Source: CACPJA01 sp964629335 (GTDB lineage Bacteria; Pseudomonadota; Gammaproteobacteria; Steroidobacterales; UBA11654). Taken from it: a stretch of 42,442 nucleotides of DNA. The stretch lies in contig CAZVRH010000010.1 of NCBI GenBank assembly GCA_964629335.1, positions 1 to 42,442 of the forward strand. Direction: 5' to 3'. Both the position numbers and the translations under genes were made by a program. Of the stretch, positions 8,298-17,469 are shown in pieces. The notes below the pieces were generated by a model. It was not told the origin of the DNA. It did no database searches and saw only the letters and a list, made by a program, of their open reading frames with translations. How positions within the stretch are numbered: the stretch's first letter is position 1; every line of letters begins with the position of its first letter.

Positions 8298-9107
8298 CTA
8301 AATCAAGTCAGCAAACATCCTTATAGCTGTCACAGCCAAGAATAATCCAAAAAGCATTTTTAGCCCTTTTTGTGATGACCTATGAGCTATCTTTACCCCA
8401 ATTGGGACTGTCATCAGTGTTATTGGGACGATCAATAAGAAAGCCATCCAGTTCACATAACCAATAGAGTAGGGAGGAAGAATCTCAACCTGATTATTGC
8501 CTCCAAGCATAAAGCCAAGAGATGCAGGAGCGGCAATGAAAAACCCAAAAGCAGCTGATGTACCCACAGCTTTTTTTATATCAATTCCTGAATAATTCAT
8601 AATAGGCACGCTAAGGGATCCTCCACCAATGCCCATCATGGCAGAGACTAACCCTATAAAGAATGGCGAGGTTCTAAAAATTGTTTTAGGGATATTAAAG
8701 GCCCTTTGAGTGTCGCCAAAAAACATCTGAATAGAAACCAGTGAGGCAATCATAGCAAACAGCAATGTTAATAGCTTAAAGGAGGAGTATATTGCTAATA
8801 CACTACCTAAACCTGCCCCAATTGCTATTGGAATGAACCATAATTTAAAAACGTTTTCATCAAAAGAGCCTCTGACTCTATGTTCGACGGCAGAGCGAAT
8901 ACTTGTAGGAACAATAATAAACAAAGAGGTGCCTGCAGCTACGTGCATAATTATAGACTGATCATAGCCCAAAAAATTCAATATATAATAGAGCAAAGGA
9001 ACTATTACAATCCCTCCACCTACACCCAGGAGACCAGCCAGAATACCAGCCAGTGCTCCTGCTAAAACAATCAGTAATAGAAAATCAAGTTGGTTAAATA
9101 TGTCCAT
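8298..9107 (-). CDS. TauE/SafE family membrane permease
   Basis: A 269-residue membrane protein with about eight hydrophobic helices and the family's internal duplication. The first half has LAGILAGLLGVGGGIVIVPLL and the second LVSAMMGIGGGSLSVPIMNY. Members move sulfite, sulfoacetate or related organosulfur anions, but the substrate here cannot be told. No Shine-Dalgarno sequence precedes the ATG at 9107. A terminator at 9121-9142 separates it from the receptor gene upstream, so it probably has its own weak promoter or lives on read-through. Confidence 0.88.
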   Translation of the reverse strand: MDIFNQLDFLLLIVLAGALAGILAGLLGVGGGIVIVPLLYYILNFLGYDQSIIMHVAAGTSLFIIVPTSIRSAVEHRVRGSFDENVFKLWFIPIAIGAGLGSVLAIYSSFKLLTLLFAMIASLVSIQMFFGDTQRAFNIPKTIFRTSPFFIGLVSAMMGIGGGSLSVPIMNYSGIDIKKAVGTSAAFGFFIAAPASLGFMLGGNNQVEILPPYSIGYVNWMAFLLIVPITLMTVPIGVKIAHRSSQKGLKMLFGLFLAVTAIRMFADLI

Positions 9108-9120
9108 AATTTAATGAAAA

Positions 9121-9142
9121 AGGCCGGTATTTCTACCGGCCT
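9121..9142 (-). terminator. Intrinsic terminator of the TonB-dependent receptor gene
   Basis: AGGCCGGTA (9121-9129) and TACCGGCCT (9134-9142) form a perfect nine-base stem with a four-base loop. Read on the minus strand it is followed by a U-rich run (complement of 9120-9116). It lies 29 bp past the receptor stop and 14 bp before the permease start. Confidence 0.88.
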
Positions 9143-9171
9143 TTATATTAACAATTATCCAAATAGATTAT

Positions 9172-11397
9172 TTAGAAATCGTATCGATATGAAACTCTCC
9201 ATAAACTTGGTATATCTTGGAATTGAGTTACAAAACCAAGAGTTCCAAAATCAAGTGTAGAGTTTGCCACATGCTCATCCGTACAATTAGTGCATCCAGC
9301 GATCAATCTCCAGTTGGCATCATTTGGTCGATAGGTCAAGTTTAGATCGACTTTACTAACAGCTGGTCTAAAGCCATTTGGAGTATTGTTTTGGTTGCTG
9401 TAATAATCATCTTCCCTATTAACAACAGCAGTAAAGCTAATTTGACCATTGCTGTTGTTAATTACTACAGCTCGATCGTACGTAACTCCATATCTATATG
9501 AGAAATTAGGGGTTCTTTTAAGATCTTTCTCTGCAATACCTTCTGCACCAGGCTTCAGGTCGGTGTATCGTCCATCTAGAGTTGCAATATTAGCAAATAT
9601 AGTGAGATCATCACGAACCGCGTAAAGAAGCTCTCCTTCGATGCCATTAACTTTTCCGTCGGCTTTGTTTGAATAAACAAACGCCCCGGTTGTTTGGTCG
9701 ATCGCAGTAATCTGAAGATCCGAATAGTTGGCACTAAAGTAAGTTAGATTGACTCTGACGGTACCGTCATTCCACTCACTCTTCACACCCATCTCAAAAT
9801 TATCAACAAATTCTGGTCTCAAATCCTTAAAATCTGCAACAGCAGTAACACGAGATGCCCAACCACCGCCTTTAAAGCTATCAGCGATACTGGCATACAA
9901 CATAACATCATCAGAGGCTTGATAATCTAGAACCACACGACTGGTAAATTCAGACGTATCAATTGATGTTTTAGTTCCCAACGCTTCAAGAGTAGCATTA
10001 TTAAAGGGCTGTCCTATAGCAGCTGTGGAAAGCCATCCACTCCGATCCATGAAATTAGATTCATCTCTGGCCTCCCAAGGCACGCCATTAAGATCTAAAA
10101 ACTGCTCAACATTAACTTTTCGCTTATCATCGGTATAACGACCACCGACAGTTAAGCCCCAGCCTCCACCAAGATCGACAGAAATGTCGGCATAAACAGC
10201 TTTTGCCTTTGTGACATTAGTCATATCTCGCATAAAGGTTCCAGCAACCGCTCCTCCAAATAAGAATAGTGCGTCACCAAAAACGACTGCATTATCGTCA
10301 TCGTAAGATGATATCCCTGCTGCCCATTGAATTCCTGGGTAATTAGGGCCATCAACTTCACCGGTGAAGTTTAATTCAAAACTTTTTTGAATATGATCAC
10401 TCAAATTAGGAATTGAATATGCAGGTGTTGGTTGATCAGAATAGTCATTGTTAAAGCTGTGTTCTAAATCACGGTCTGCTGCGATAAGCTCCATTTGGAA
10501 CTTATCAAAGTCAATTGTTGCTTTCATACTAAGGGCCATTAGTTCAGTGCCAGCCCAAGTGTTCTCAAGACCGCTTTCAATAACGTATAAATCATCTCCG
10601 CAGCAGGCACTCAATTTATTCGCCCCCACAGCACCGCCTGTTTCATCGTTGGAATACTCAGCGGTAAATAAAAATTCAGTGCGATCGTTTGGTGTATAAA
10701 GAATTTGCGCTCGAGCTCCATTCGCATCTCGTTTCCATTGATCTCGGTTAAGTGTTACGTTCTGAAGAAATCCTTCACCTTGATCAATATAGAATGTAGT
10801 AACTTTTGCAAAAACATTATCGGATAAGGGAACATTCAACTTAGCTGACATTTCTATTGTTGCGTACTTTCCGTAAGCCACATCAATAAAACCTTCAGTC
10901 TGATCTGTTGGTTTTTTAGTGATAATTCTTACAGCGCCGCCGGTGGTGTTCCTACCGTATAGAGTTCCTTGTGGTCCTTTGAGTACTTCCACACTCTCAA
11001 TATCATAGAGTCTTGAGTTATTGGCAATTTGTCTTGAAACAAAAACACCGTCAACAAAGGTTCCAACGGCTGGATCAAGAGTTGCAACCGATTCATCTTG
11101 ACCGATCCCTCTTATAAAATATGCAGCTGCTTGAGGTAAACCAACGTTGGTAACTCCGGTCATTCCCGGAATATTCCTTACAAGATCGATTGTATTACTA
11201 ATGTTTAATCGTTCTATTTCATCTTCAGAAAAAACTGCTATCGAAATAGGAACCTCCTGTAAAGATTCCGTTCTTTTTTGAGCAGTAACAACTATTTCCT
11301 CTAAAGCTCCTGTGTTTTGTGCCCAAACATTGAGATTAATTGCTAATGCTAACAACCCACCAATAACAGGCACAACTAGTTTATTTACTTTCATCAT
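9172..11397 (-). CDS. TonB-dependent outer-membrane receptor
   Basis: A 741-residue receptor. It has a signal peptide (residues 1-26), then a TonB box region EEIVVTAQKRTESLQEVPIS and a plug domain with LKGPQGTLYGRNTTGGAVRI. The C-terminal barrel ends in the aromatic residue of YRYDF, as outer-membrane barrels do. The ligand is unknown; this subtype is common in carbohydrate- and aromatic-using marine and sphingomonad bacteria and is not recognisably a siderophore receptor. GGAGG precedes two ATGs in tandem (11397 and 11394), and the second is better spaced. It lies behind the VOC gene on the same strand and before a strong terminator. The adjacent TonB2 cluster could power it. Confidence 0.93.
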   Translation of the reverse strand: MMKVNKLVVPVIGGLLALAINLNVWAQNTGALEEIVVTAQKRTESLQEVPISIAVFSEDEIERLNISNTIDLVRNIPGMTGVTNVGLPQAAAYFIRGIGQDESVATLDPAVGTFVDGVFVSRQIANNSRLYDIESVEVLKGPQGTLYGRNTTGGAVRIITKKPTDQTEGFIDVAYGKYATIEMSAKLNVPLSDNVFAKVTTFYIDQGEGFLQNVTLNRDQWKRDANGARAQILYTPNDRTEFLFTAEYSNDETGGAVGANKLSACCGDDLYVIESGLENTWAGTELMALSMKATIDFDKFQMELIAADRDLEHSFNNDYSDQPTPAYSIPNLSDHIQKSFELNFTGEVDGPNYPGIQWAAGISSYDDDNAVVFGDALFLFGGAVAGTFMRDMTNVTKAKAVYADISVDLGGGWGLTVGGRYTDDKRKVNVEQFLDLNGVPWEARDESNFMDRSGWLSTAAIGQPFNNATLEALGTKTSIDTSEFTSRVVLDYQASDDVMLYASIADSFKGGGWASRVTAVADFKDLRPEFVDNFEMGVKSEWNDGTVRVNLTYFSANYSDLQITAIDQTTGAFVYSNKADGKVNGIEGELLYAVRDDLTIFANIATLDGRYTDLKPGAEGIAEKDLKRTPNFSYRYGVTYDRAVVINNSNGQISFTAVVNREDDYYSNQNNTPNGFRPAVSKVDLNLTYRPNDANWRLIAGCTNCTDEHVANSTLDFGTLGFVTQFQDIPSLWRVSYRYDF

Positions 11398-11481
11398 ATT
11401 CCTCCAATAATGGAAAAGTAGTGATGTAATTCTATCTTAAAAATTTGAAAAATGATAAAAAACGCTCTGGACAGATATCAA

Positions 11482-12357
11482 CTATCGATAAATCAGCTCA
11501 ATCAGCTCCTGGTTATTGCCAACTATTATGGAACATTTTTTATGCTCCAGGTCAGGGAGGCTACATGGATAACTCCCAATATTTTTCATCTGATCGTCAT
11601 AGCAAAGAAAGCTAACCATCGGTATCCCTGGAGGTAAATATCCAGGTTCAGTTGATCTTTTTAAATATCCTTCAGGCAATTCGTCAATCTCGATTAAACA
11701 TTGATCCTTTATGGGAATCGCGACAGATTTATATTGAGAGTCCTCAGGTTTTTGAAAGGCTCTTGAAATAGCCCTAATTCGGGAATCCATAATAGGTGCT
11801 TTTTCTAGATTAAACCTCTCACAGTAAAATTCTTGTATGTCATTGACAGAAGATCCAGCAAGAATAACTATGAAGGTTTGATCAACATCACATCTTGCCT
11901 CTGGGCTGTCAAATTCTAATAATTTTGATTTGAACTGCGTTAGATAGAGAATTTCGTTGGCAGGGCCTAACACTTGCATCGCTCTTATCTGATCAGTGAA
12001 CGACAGATCAGCAGGAGAGCCTATGATTTCAAACTCTGAATCGATAAGCTTTGTTGCGATTTCATCTACATCACGAACAATGAGTTCAGCAGCATTCCAT
12101 CCAACGGTTTTGAACGGGACGTAGTCTTCCTTAATGCCCTGATCAATAAATCTAAAAGAAAAATCATCTGATTTCTCAGGCTGTAGAACAACATAATCTG
12201 CACCCTCTATATTGGCTGCTTTCCAATTACTAGCTTCTTCATGAGTAACCTGACCTCTTTTAACTACTCGATACCCCAGATATTTAACATATTGTTCTAT
12301 AGATCTAGATAAATTTGGACACGGTATGGTTACAGCAGAAATTTTTCCTATATTCAT
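11482..12357 (-). CDS. Double-VOC (glyoxalase/dioxygenase fold) protein 1
   Basis: A 291-residue cytoplasmic protein that looks like two VOC modules. The first starts at AVTIPCPNLSRSIEQYVKYLGY, with AMQVLGPANEILYLTQ closing it near residue 145. The second starts near FIVILAGSSVNDIQEFYCERF. VOC proteins include glyoxalases, extradiol dioxygenases and isomerases, and I cannot assign a reaction. Metal-ligand residues are not obvious. A clear paralogue is at 31218-32153. It is followed by the TonB-dependent receptor on the same strand and is divergent from the HMGL gene, with only 87 bp between them. Confidence 0.75.
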   Translation of the reverse strand: MNIGKISAVTIPCPNLSRSIEQYVKYLGYRVVKRGQVTHEEASNWKAANIEGADYVVLQPEKSDDFSFRFIDQGIKEDYVPFKTVGWNAAELIVRDVDEIATKLIDSEFEIIGSPADLSFTDQIRAMQVLGPANEILYLTQFKSKLLEFDSPEARCDVDQTFIVILAGSSVNDIQEFYCERFNLEKAPIMDSRIRAISRAFQKPEDSQYKSVAIPIKDQCLIEIDELPEGYLKRSTEPGYLPPGIPMVSFLCYDDQMKNIGSYPCSLPDLEHKKCSIIVGNNQELIELIYR

Positions 12358-12405
12358 ATTTCTATTAATTCAAAAGATAGAGAATATTACAATATTTGTA
12401 TACAC

Positions 12406-12433
12406 TTGATCTCACTAAAAATACTAATATAAG
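12406..12433 (+). promoter_or_regulatory. Candidate promoter of the HMGL gene
   Basis: TTGATC (12406-12411), a 16-bp spacer and TATAAG (12428-12433). The start would fall around 12440, only about five bases before the ATG at 12445, so the transcript may be nearly leaderless. A nearby AATATT-AC-AATATT inverted repeat (12383-12396) lies between the divergent genes. Confidence 0.35.
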
Positions 12434-12444
12434 GCTTTTTAAAG

Positions 12445-13359
12445 ATGACTAAAATATCAATTCTAGAAGTCGGTCCCAGAGATGGCCTGCAAAGTGAACC
12501 TGAAATCATACCGACTGAAGTTAAAAAGGAGTTTATAACCAAAACAATTGATGCAGGAGTTAAAAAACTAGAGGTTACTAGTTTTGTGCATCCAAAGAAA
12601 GTTCCTCAAATGGCAGACGCTGAACAATTGGTTGAAAGCCTTCCGGATAGAGATGATGTCACTTACATTGGGCTTATCATGAATCAAAAAGGATTTGAAA
12701 GAGCTAGAGATTGTGGAATTGATGAAGTCGGAATGGTGATTGTCAGCACCGATACATACAATATGAAAAACCAAAATGTTGTTACTCAAGAATCTATTGA
12801 TAATTGGTTAAATATTGCTAGTGAAGCCAAATCTGCAGGGATTAGAACAAGTGTGGTGATTGCCTGTGCATTTGGTTGTCCATACGAAGGCGAGGTTGAT
12901 CCAGAGGATATCGCATCAATTGCTGAAAAAGTACTTCAAGGTGAGCCTGATGTATTTGGATTAGCTGATAGCGTTGGAGTGGCAGTACCCAGTCAAATTA
13001 CAGAAACATTTTCACTCATTAAACAAATGGCTCCCTCAATACCTCTGAGAACCCATCTGCATAATACTAGAAACACCGGGTTAGCAAATGCCGCAGCTGC
13101 TGTTGAAGCTGGGGTGAGCATTATAGATTCTTCCACTGGAGGTATAGGGGGATGTCCTTTTGCACCCAAAGCCACCGGCAATATCCCTACCGATGACCTT
13201 TTATACATGCTAGATAGATCTGGGATAGAAACTGGTGTTGATTTAAGAAAAGTAGTGGAAACAACAGAGTGGCTCGAAGGACAATTAGGAAGAGCTGTCC
13301 CAGCGATGGTTCCTAAAGCTGGAATTTTTCCAGAAAATGCTGAAATTAATATGCAATAA
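12445..13359 (+). CDS. Hydroxymethylglutaryl-CoA lyase family protein
   Basis: A 304-residue TIM-barrel enzyme of the HMGL/DRE-TIM family. It carries EVGPRDGLQSE near the N-terminus, LRTHLHNTRNTG with metal-binding histidines, and GGIGGCPFAPKATGN, whose Cys237 matches the conserved loop cysteine of HMG-CoA lyase. The usual reaction cleaves HMG-CoA to acetoacetate and acetyl-CoA, the last step of leucine breakdown. The other leucine-catabolism genes (methylcrotonyl-CoA carboxylase, isovaleryl-CoA dehydrogenase, methylglutaconyl-CoA hydratase) are not adjacent. It stands instead before hyuA/hyuB with a 127-bp gap, so a different acyl-CoA substrate is possible. Confidence 0.85.
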   Translation: MTKISILEVGPRDGLQSEPEIIPTEVKKEFITKTIDAGVKKLEVTSFVHPKKVPQMADAEQLVESLPDRDDVTYIGLIMNQKGFERARDCGIDEVGMVIVSTDTYNMKNQNVVTQESIDNWLNIASEAKSAGIRTSVVIACAFGCPYEGEVDPEDIASIAEKVLQGEPDVFGLADSVGVAVPSQITETFSLIKQMAPSIPLRTHLHNTRNTGLANAAAAVEAGVSIIDSSTGGIGGCPFAPKATGNIPTDDLLYMLDRSGIETGVDLRKVVETTEWLEGQLGRAVPAMVPKAGIFPENAEINMQ

Positions 13360-13486
13360 AAGTATTATTATTTAGCTACAAAATAAAATTAATATTTTTT
13401 TATAAACTAGCTGGATTTCAAAAATCATTAGGAAGAAACTACAAACAATTGTTTTCTACCTTATGTAAAAAAAATTAGGAGTTATT

Positions 13487-15562
13487 ATGAGTTATCGACT
13501 AGGTGTTGATGTCGGAGGAACTTTCACCGATCTTCTTCTTATCAACGAAAAAACCGGTACCATGTGGACTGCCAAAGTTCCAAGCACACCAGAAGACTCA
13601 TCGATAGGTGTCTTCAATGGAATCAAAAGTGTCTGCAAAAATGCTAGAGTGGAACCCTCAAAGATCACCTCAGTTATGCACGGCACCACCGTTGCGACAA
13701 ATACGATACTTACAGGAACAGGGGCTAAGGTGGGTTTGATCACCACAAAGGGTTATCGTCAAGTCTTACAAATAGCTCGTTCTTTTGTCCCAGGTGGACT
13801 AGGAGGTTGGGTAATTTACAATAAAAGTGACCCACTGGCTCCTCTTTCTCTGACTATTGAAGCAGATGAAAGAATCTCTGCGAGAGGAGAAGTTTTATCA
13901 AAATTAAAAGTGGGACAACTTGCCAAAGATATTAAAGAACTCTCTAACAAAGGTGTTGAAGCGATTACAGTTTCCTTAATCAATTCTTTTGCTAATGATA
14001 AACATGAAAAAGAGATTAGAAGCATCATTCGAAAGAAAAAACTCTTGCCCAAGATTCCTGTTTCTTTGTCCTCTGAAGTTGTACCAGAAATGCAAGAATA
14101 TGAGCGAACAATTACCACAGTTGCAAACTCTTATGTCAGACCAAAGGTAGCAGAGTATGTTAAAAACCTCCAAAAAGGTCTAAAAAGAAGAATGAAAGAT
14201 GTCAAACTTCGTATTTTGAGATCAGACGGTGGTTTAGCTTCAGCAAAAGCCTCTTCAGATTCACCAGTAAATTTGCTTATGAGTGGTCCAGCGGGTGGTG
14301 TCTCAGGAGCCATATGGATTGCCAAGCAAGCAGGATATGAGAACCTAATGACTTTTGATATGGGTGGAACCTCCACAGATGTCTCACTGGTTAAAAACGG
14401 CGTTGCCGAACAAACTCGAGAAACCTCAGTTGGTGATGTTACGGTAAGAGCATCATCGGTTGATGTCCGAACTGTTGGGGCAGGTGGTGGATCGATTGCC
14501 CATGTTCCAGAATTAACAGGTGCCCTTAGAGTTGGTCCTCAAAGCGCGGGTGCGACTCCAGGTCCAGCATCCTATGATAAAGGTGGCACAGAGCCAACAG
14601 TGACAGATGCTAACGTTGTTTTAGGTTATATACCTGCTGAACATATTGCACTGGGTGGAGATAAAAGCTGGAAAATCAGGAAGGATTTAGCAGAAGAATC
14701 AATCAAACCAGTGGCAAAAGCACTTGGTTTATCGGTTAAACAAACGGCGGCTGGAATTATTGATATTGTAAATGAAAATATGTACGGAGCATTAAGGTTA
14801 GTCTCTGTTGAAAAAGGCTATGACCCAAGGGATTTTGCCTTAATTGGTTTTGGAGGAGCTGGACCTCTGCACGCAAATGCTCTAGGCAAACTCACGAGCT
14901 CTTGGCCAGTGATTATTCCTCCAGGTCCAGGTGTTCTTTGTGCTTATGGAGACGTTACCACCAATATCCAAGATGAATCATCGATGTCATTCATCAGAAG
15001 ATTTTCGCATACCAATAAACAAGAAGTTGTAAAGATTTTTGAAGACTTAGCAAAGAAAGCTTCAAAAACATTGGATGCAGAAGGCGTTCCTAAAAATAAA
15101 AGAACCACTTCTTATCAAGTGGATCTCAGATATCTAGGTCAAGGTTTAACAATAAATGTAGATTTTGAGCTCTCTGAATTAAAGAAAAAAGGACTGAATG
15201 CAATTGGTGAAAAATTTGACGTTTTACATGAACAACTGTTTACCTTCTCATTGGACGAAGAAAAAGAACTCGTTAACTTGAGAGCTATTGTCAAAGACCA
15301 AGCATTATCTCTAAAAGCTCCATCAGTAAAAAAAGGTGGCCCAAGACCTTCTAAAGATGCTGTCATTGCTGATGATGCAAAAGTCTATATGGATGGAAAA
15401 AATAAAAAAGCGACGATCTATAATCGCTCTAAACTAAAATCTGGAAATGTTATCAAAGGTCCTGCAATTCTAATGGAGATGGACTCAACTACTGTTATCC
15501 TTTCAAATCATAAAGGTAAAGTAGATAAATTTGGCAACATACTAATCACACCTCAAGGTTAA
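13487..15562 (+). CDS. hyuA: Hydantoinase/oxoprolinase subunit A
   Basis: A 691-residue subunit of ATP-dependent N-methylhydantoinase, 5-oxoprolinase or acetone-carboxylase-like enzymes. It has the ASKHA-type nucleotide-binding motifs GVDVGGTFTDLLLI at residues 6-19, TFDMGGTSTDVSLV near residue 290 and GFGGAGPLHA near residue 460, then a C-terminal HyuA domain. The ATG follows AGGAG. HyuB begins 10 bp after its stop. The substrate cannot be read from the sequence: lactams, hydantoins and small ketones are all known in the family. The third subunit of acetone carboxylase is absent, which argues against that activity. Confidence 0.92.
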   Translation: MSYRLGVDVGGTFTDLLLINEKTGTMWTAKVPSTPEDSSIGVFNGIKSVCKNARVEPSKITSVMHGTTVATNTILTGTGAKVGLITTKGYRQVLQIARSFVPGGLGGWVIYNKSDPLAPLSLTIEADERISARGEVLSKLKVGQLAKDIKELSNKGVEAITVSLINSFANDKHEKEIRSIIRKKKLLPKIPVSLSSEVVPEMQEYERTITTVANSYVRPKVAEYVKNLQKGLKRRMKDVKLRILRSDGGLASAKASSDSPVNLLMSGPAGGVSGAIWIAKQAGYENLMTFDMGGTSTDVSLVKNGVAEQTRETSVGDVTVRASSVDVRTVGAGGGSIAHVPELTGALRVGPQSAGATPGPASYDKGGTEPTVTDANVVLGYIPAEHIALGGDKSWKIRKDLAEESIKPVAKALGLSVKQTAAGIIDIVNENMYGALRLVSVEKGYDPRDFALIGFGGAGPLHANALGKLTSSWPVIIPPGPGVLCAYGDVTTNIQDESSMSFIRRFSHTNKQEVVKIFEDLAKKASKTLDAEGVPKNKRTTSYQVDLRYLGQGLTINVDFELSELKKKGLNAIGEKFDVLHEQLFTFSLDEEKELVNLRAIVKDQALSLKAPSVKKGGPRPSKDAVIADDAKVYMDGKNKKATIYNRSKLKSGNVIKGPAILMEMDSTTVILSNHKGKVDKFGNILITPQG

Positions 15563-15572
15563 GGGAGTTAAT

Positions 15573-17453
15573 ATGCCTGCAAAAATAGTACAAAAGAATA
15601 ATAAAAAATTTAATCGAGTAAAACTGGATCCGATTACTCTTGATGTAATTGAAAATTCAATGTTTTCAGCTCGATGGGAAATGGACGCTGTACTCTTCAG
15701 AACAGCAATGTCACCAGGTATACGTGAACAAGGTGATGAATTCCCAATGATCGCAAACCTCGATGGAAAGATGGTTGTGGGTCAGTTTGGTAGTTTTATT
15801 CACGGATTCAAAGAAGCTTTTGATGGAACTATAGAAGAGGGGGATATGTTTTTAACCAATGACCCTTATTCTTGTAATGGCGCAGTCAGTCATGCCAACG
15901 ACTGGTTACTTTTAAGACCTATATTTAAAGATGGTCGTCTGATTGCTTACGCGGCAATGTTTGGGCATATGACAGATGTTGGTGGAAAAGTTCCTGGGAG
16001 TTTACCCACCGATGCAACTCAAATATTTGAAGAAGGTGTCAGAGTTCCTCCTACAAAAATATATAAGAATGATGAGTTGCAAGAAGAGATTCTTAATATC
16101 ATCCTACATAATTGCCGACTTCCTATCTGGAATAAGAGTGATTTCAATGCAATTGTAGCCTCTATTAGAACCGCTGAGAAACGAGTTATAGAGATGGCCA
16201 ATCGTTTTGGAGATGATATTTTTTATTCAGCCCTGGAGGACTTACTAGATAGAAATAAGAAGGCTATGGGTAAACTCATTATGAATACAGTTCCAACTGA
16301 AAAACAATATTTCGAGGATTATATTTGTGATGACGGTTTAGAAATGGGCCCTTATAGAATTAAATGCGCAATGTGGAGAAAAGGTAAGAAAGTTATCTTT
16401 GACTTTGAAGGCACTGATCCCCAATCGATAAGCTCAGTAAATTTCTTCCTCAATGAGGAAATGTTTAAGATGTTTTGTGGTGTATATATGATTATGGTTT
16501 TCGACCCTGCAATTATGTTTAATGATGGGTTCTATGACTTGATGGAAGTTAGAATTCCAGAAGGCACATTGCTTAAACCAAACTACCCTGCTGCTTTATC
16601 TTGCAGAACTCATGCTTTGGGAAGAATTTTTGATGTATTAGGCGGGTTATTAGGTCAAGGTGCCCCAGAATTCTTATGTGGTGCCGGATTCTCAGACAGT
16701 CCTCATTTAATGTATTCGGGATACGATAAAAACGGTGAGTGGTATCAATTATATATGATTGGCTTTGGCGGAGTTCCTGGTAAACCAATGGGTGATGGCC
16801 CAGATGGACACTCGCTATGGCCGAGCTTCACGAACGTCCCGAACGAATTTCTTGAAAGCTATTTTCCGCTGGTCATCGAGGAATATTACACTGTCCCAGA
16901 CAGTGGTGGCGCTGGTTACAACAGAGGTGGAAACGCTCTCTGTACAACATATAAATTCTTAGAACCTGGTGAAGTGTCTATCCATGACGACAGATGGCTA
17001 ACTTATCCTTGGGGTGTAAACGGTGGACTACCTGGAGAAAGAAGCACTAAAACGCTTGTTAAAAAGAATGGCGAAACTAAACTGTTGCAATCAAAGTGCG
17101 ACCGAATAGCTGTAGAAGAGGGTGACAAACTATACCATGTAACTTGGGGTGGAGGAGGGTGCGGTGATCCGTTCACCAGAGAACCTGAAAGAGTTCAATT
17201 TGATGTCGATGCCGGTCTTGTGACTCGGCAAGGGGCTAAAGAAAATTACGGCGTAGTCTTAAGAAAAGATCTAAGTATCAATAAAGCAGCGACTGTTAAG
17301 CTTCGTGCTGAAAAAACCAAAGCCAGAGGCAAAGTTAAACTGTTTGATAAAGGCTTCTCTTCAATTAAAGAGTTGAAAGCGAGATGCAAAGACGAAACTG
17401 GTTTAGAAGCGCCTGCTGATCCTAAATTCCAGAAATGGATGACAGCTTCTTAA
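15573..17453 (+). CDS. hyuB: Hydantoinase/oxoprolinase subunit B
   Basis: A 626-residue partner of HyuA. It begins its core with LDPITLDVIENSMFSARWEMDAVL and contains FLTNDPYSCNGAVSHANDW and SCRTHALGRIFDVLGG. Near residue 525 it has the family-closing glycine-rich segment WGGGGCGDPFTREPERVQ followed by DVDAGLVT. About 60 residues continue beyond the usual YGVVL end, rich in Lys and Arg, forming a C-terminal tail. GGGAG precedes its ATG. It closes the HMGL-hyuA-hyuB run; the convergent mscS gene ends 16 bp further on. Confidence 0.92.
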   Translation: MPAKIVQKNNKKFNRVKLDPITLDVIENSMFSARWEMDAVLFRTAMSPGIREQGDEFPMIANLDGKMVVGQFGSFIHGFKEAFDGTIEEGDMFLTNDPYSCNGAVSHANDWLLLRPIFKDGRLIAYAAMFGHMTDVGGKVPGSLPTDATQIFEEGVRVPPTKIYKNDELQEEILNIILHNCRLPIWNKSDFNAIVASIRTAEKRVIEMANRFGDDIFYSALEDLLDRNKKAMGKLIMNTVPTEKQYFEDYICDDGLEMGPYRIKCAMWRKGKKVIFDFEGTDPQSISSVNFFLNEEMFKMFCGVYMIMVFDPAIMFNDGFYDLMEVRIPEGTLLKPNYPAALSCRTHALGRIFDVLGGLLGQGAPEFLCGAGFSDSPHLMYSGYDKNGEWYQLYMIGFGGVPGKPMGDGPDGHSLWPSFTNVPNEFLESYFPLVIEEYYTVPDSGGAGYNRGGNALCTTYKFLEPGEVSIHDDRWLTYPWGVNGGLPGERSTKTLVKKNGETKLLQSKCDRIAVEEGDKLYHVTWGGGGCGDPFTREPERVQFDVDAGLVTRQGAKENYGVVLRKDLSINKAATVKLRAEKTKARGKVKLFDKGFSSIKELKARCKDETGLEAPADPKFQKWMTAS

Positions 17454-17469
17454 GCAAGGAACCCTTATA

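Noticed and set aside
13487..17453. Acetone carboxylase
   Set aside because: HyuA and HyuB resemble its two large subunits, but the small third subunit gene is not present and the motifs fit hydantoinase/oxoprolinase equally well.
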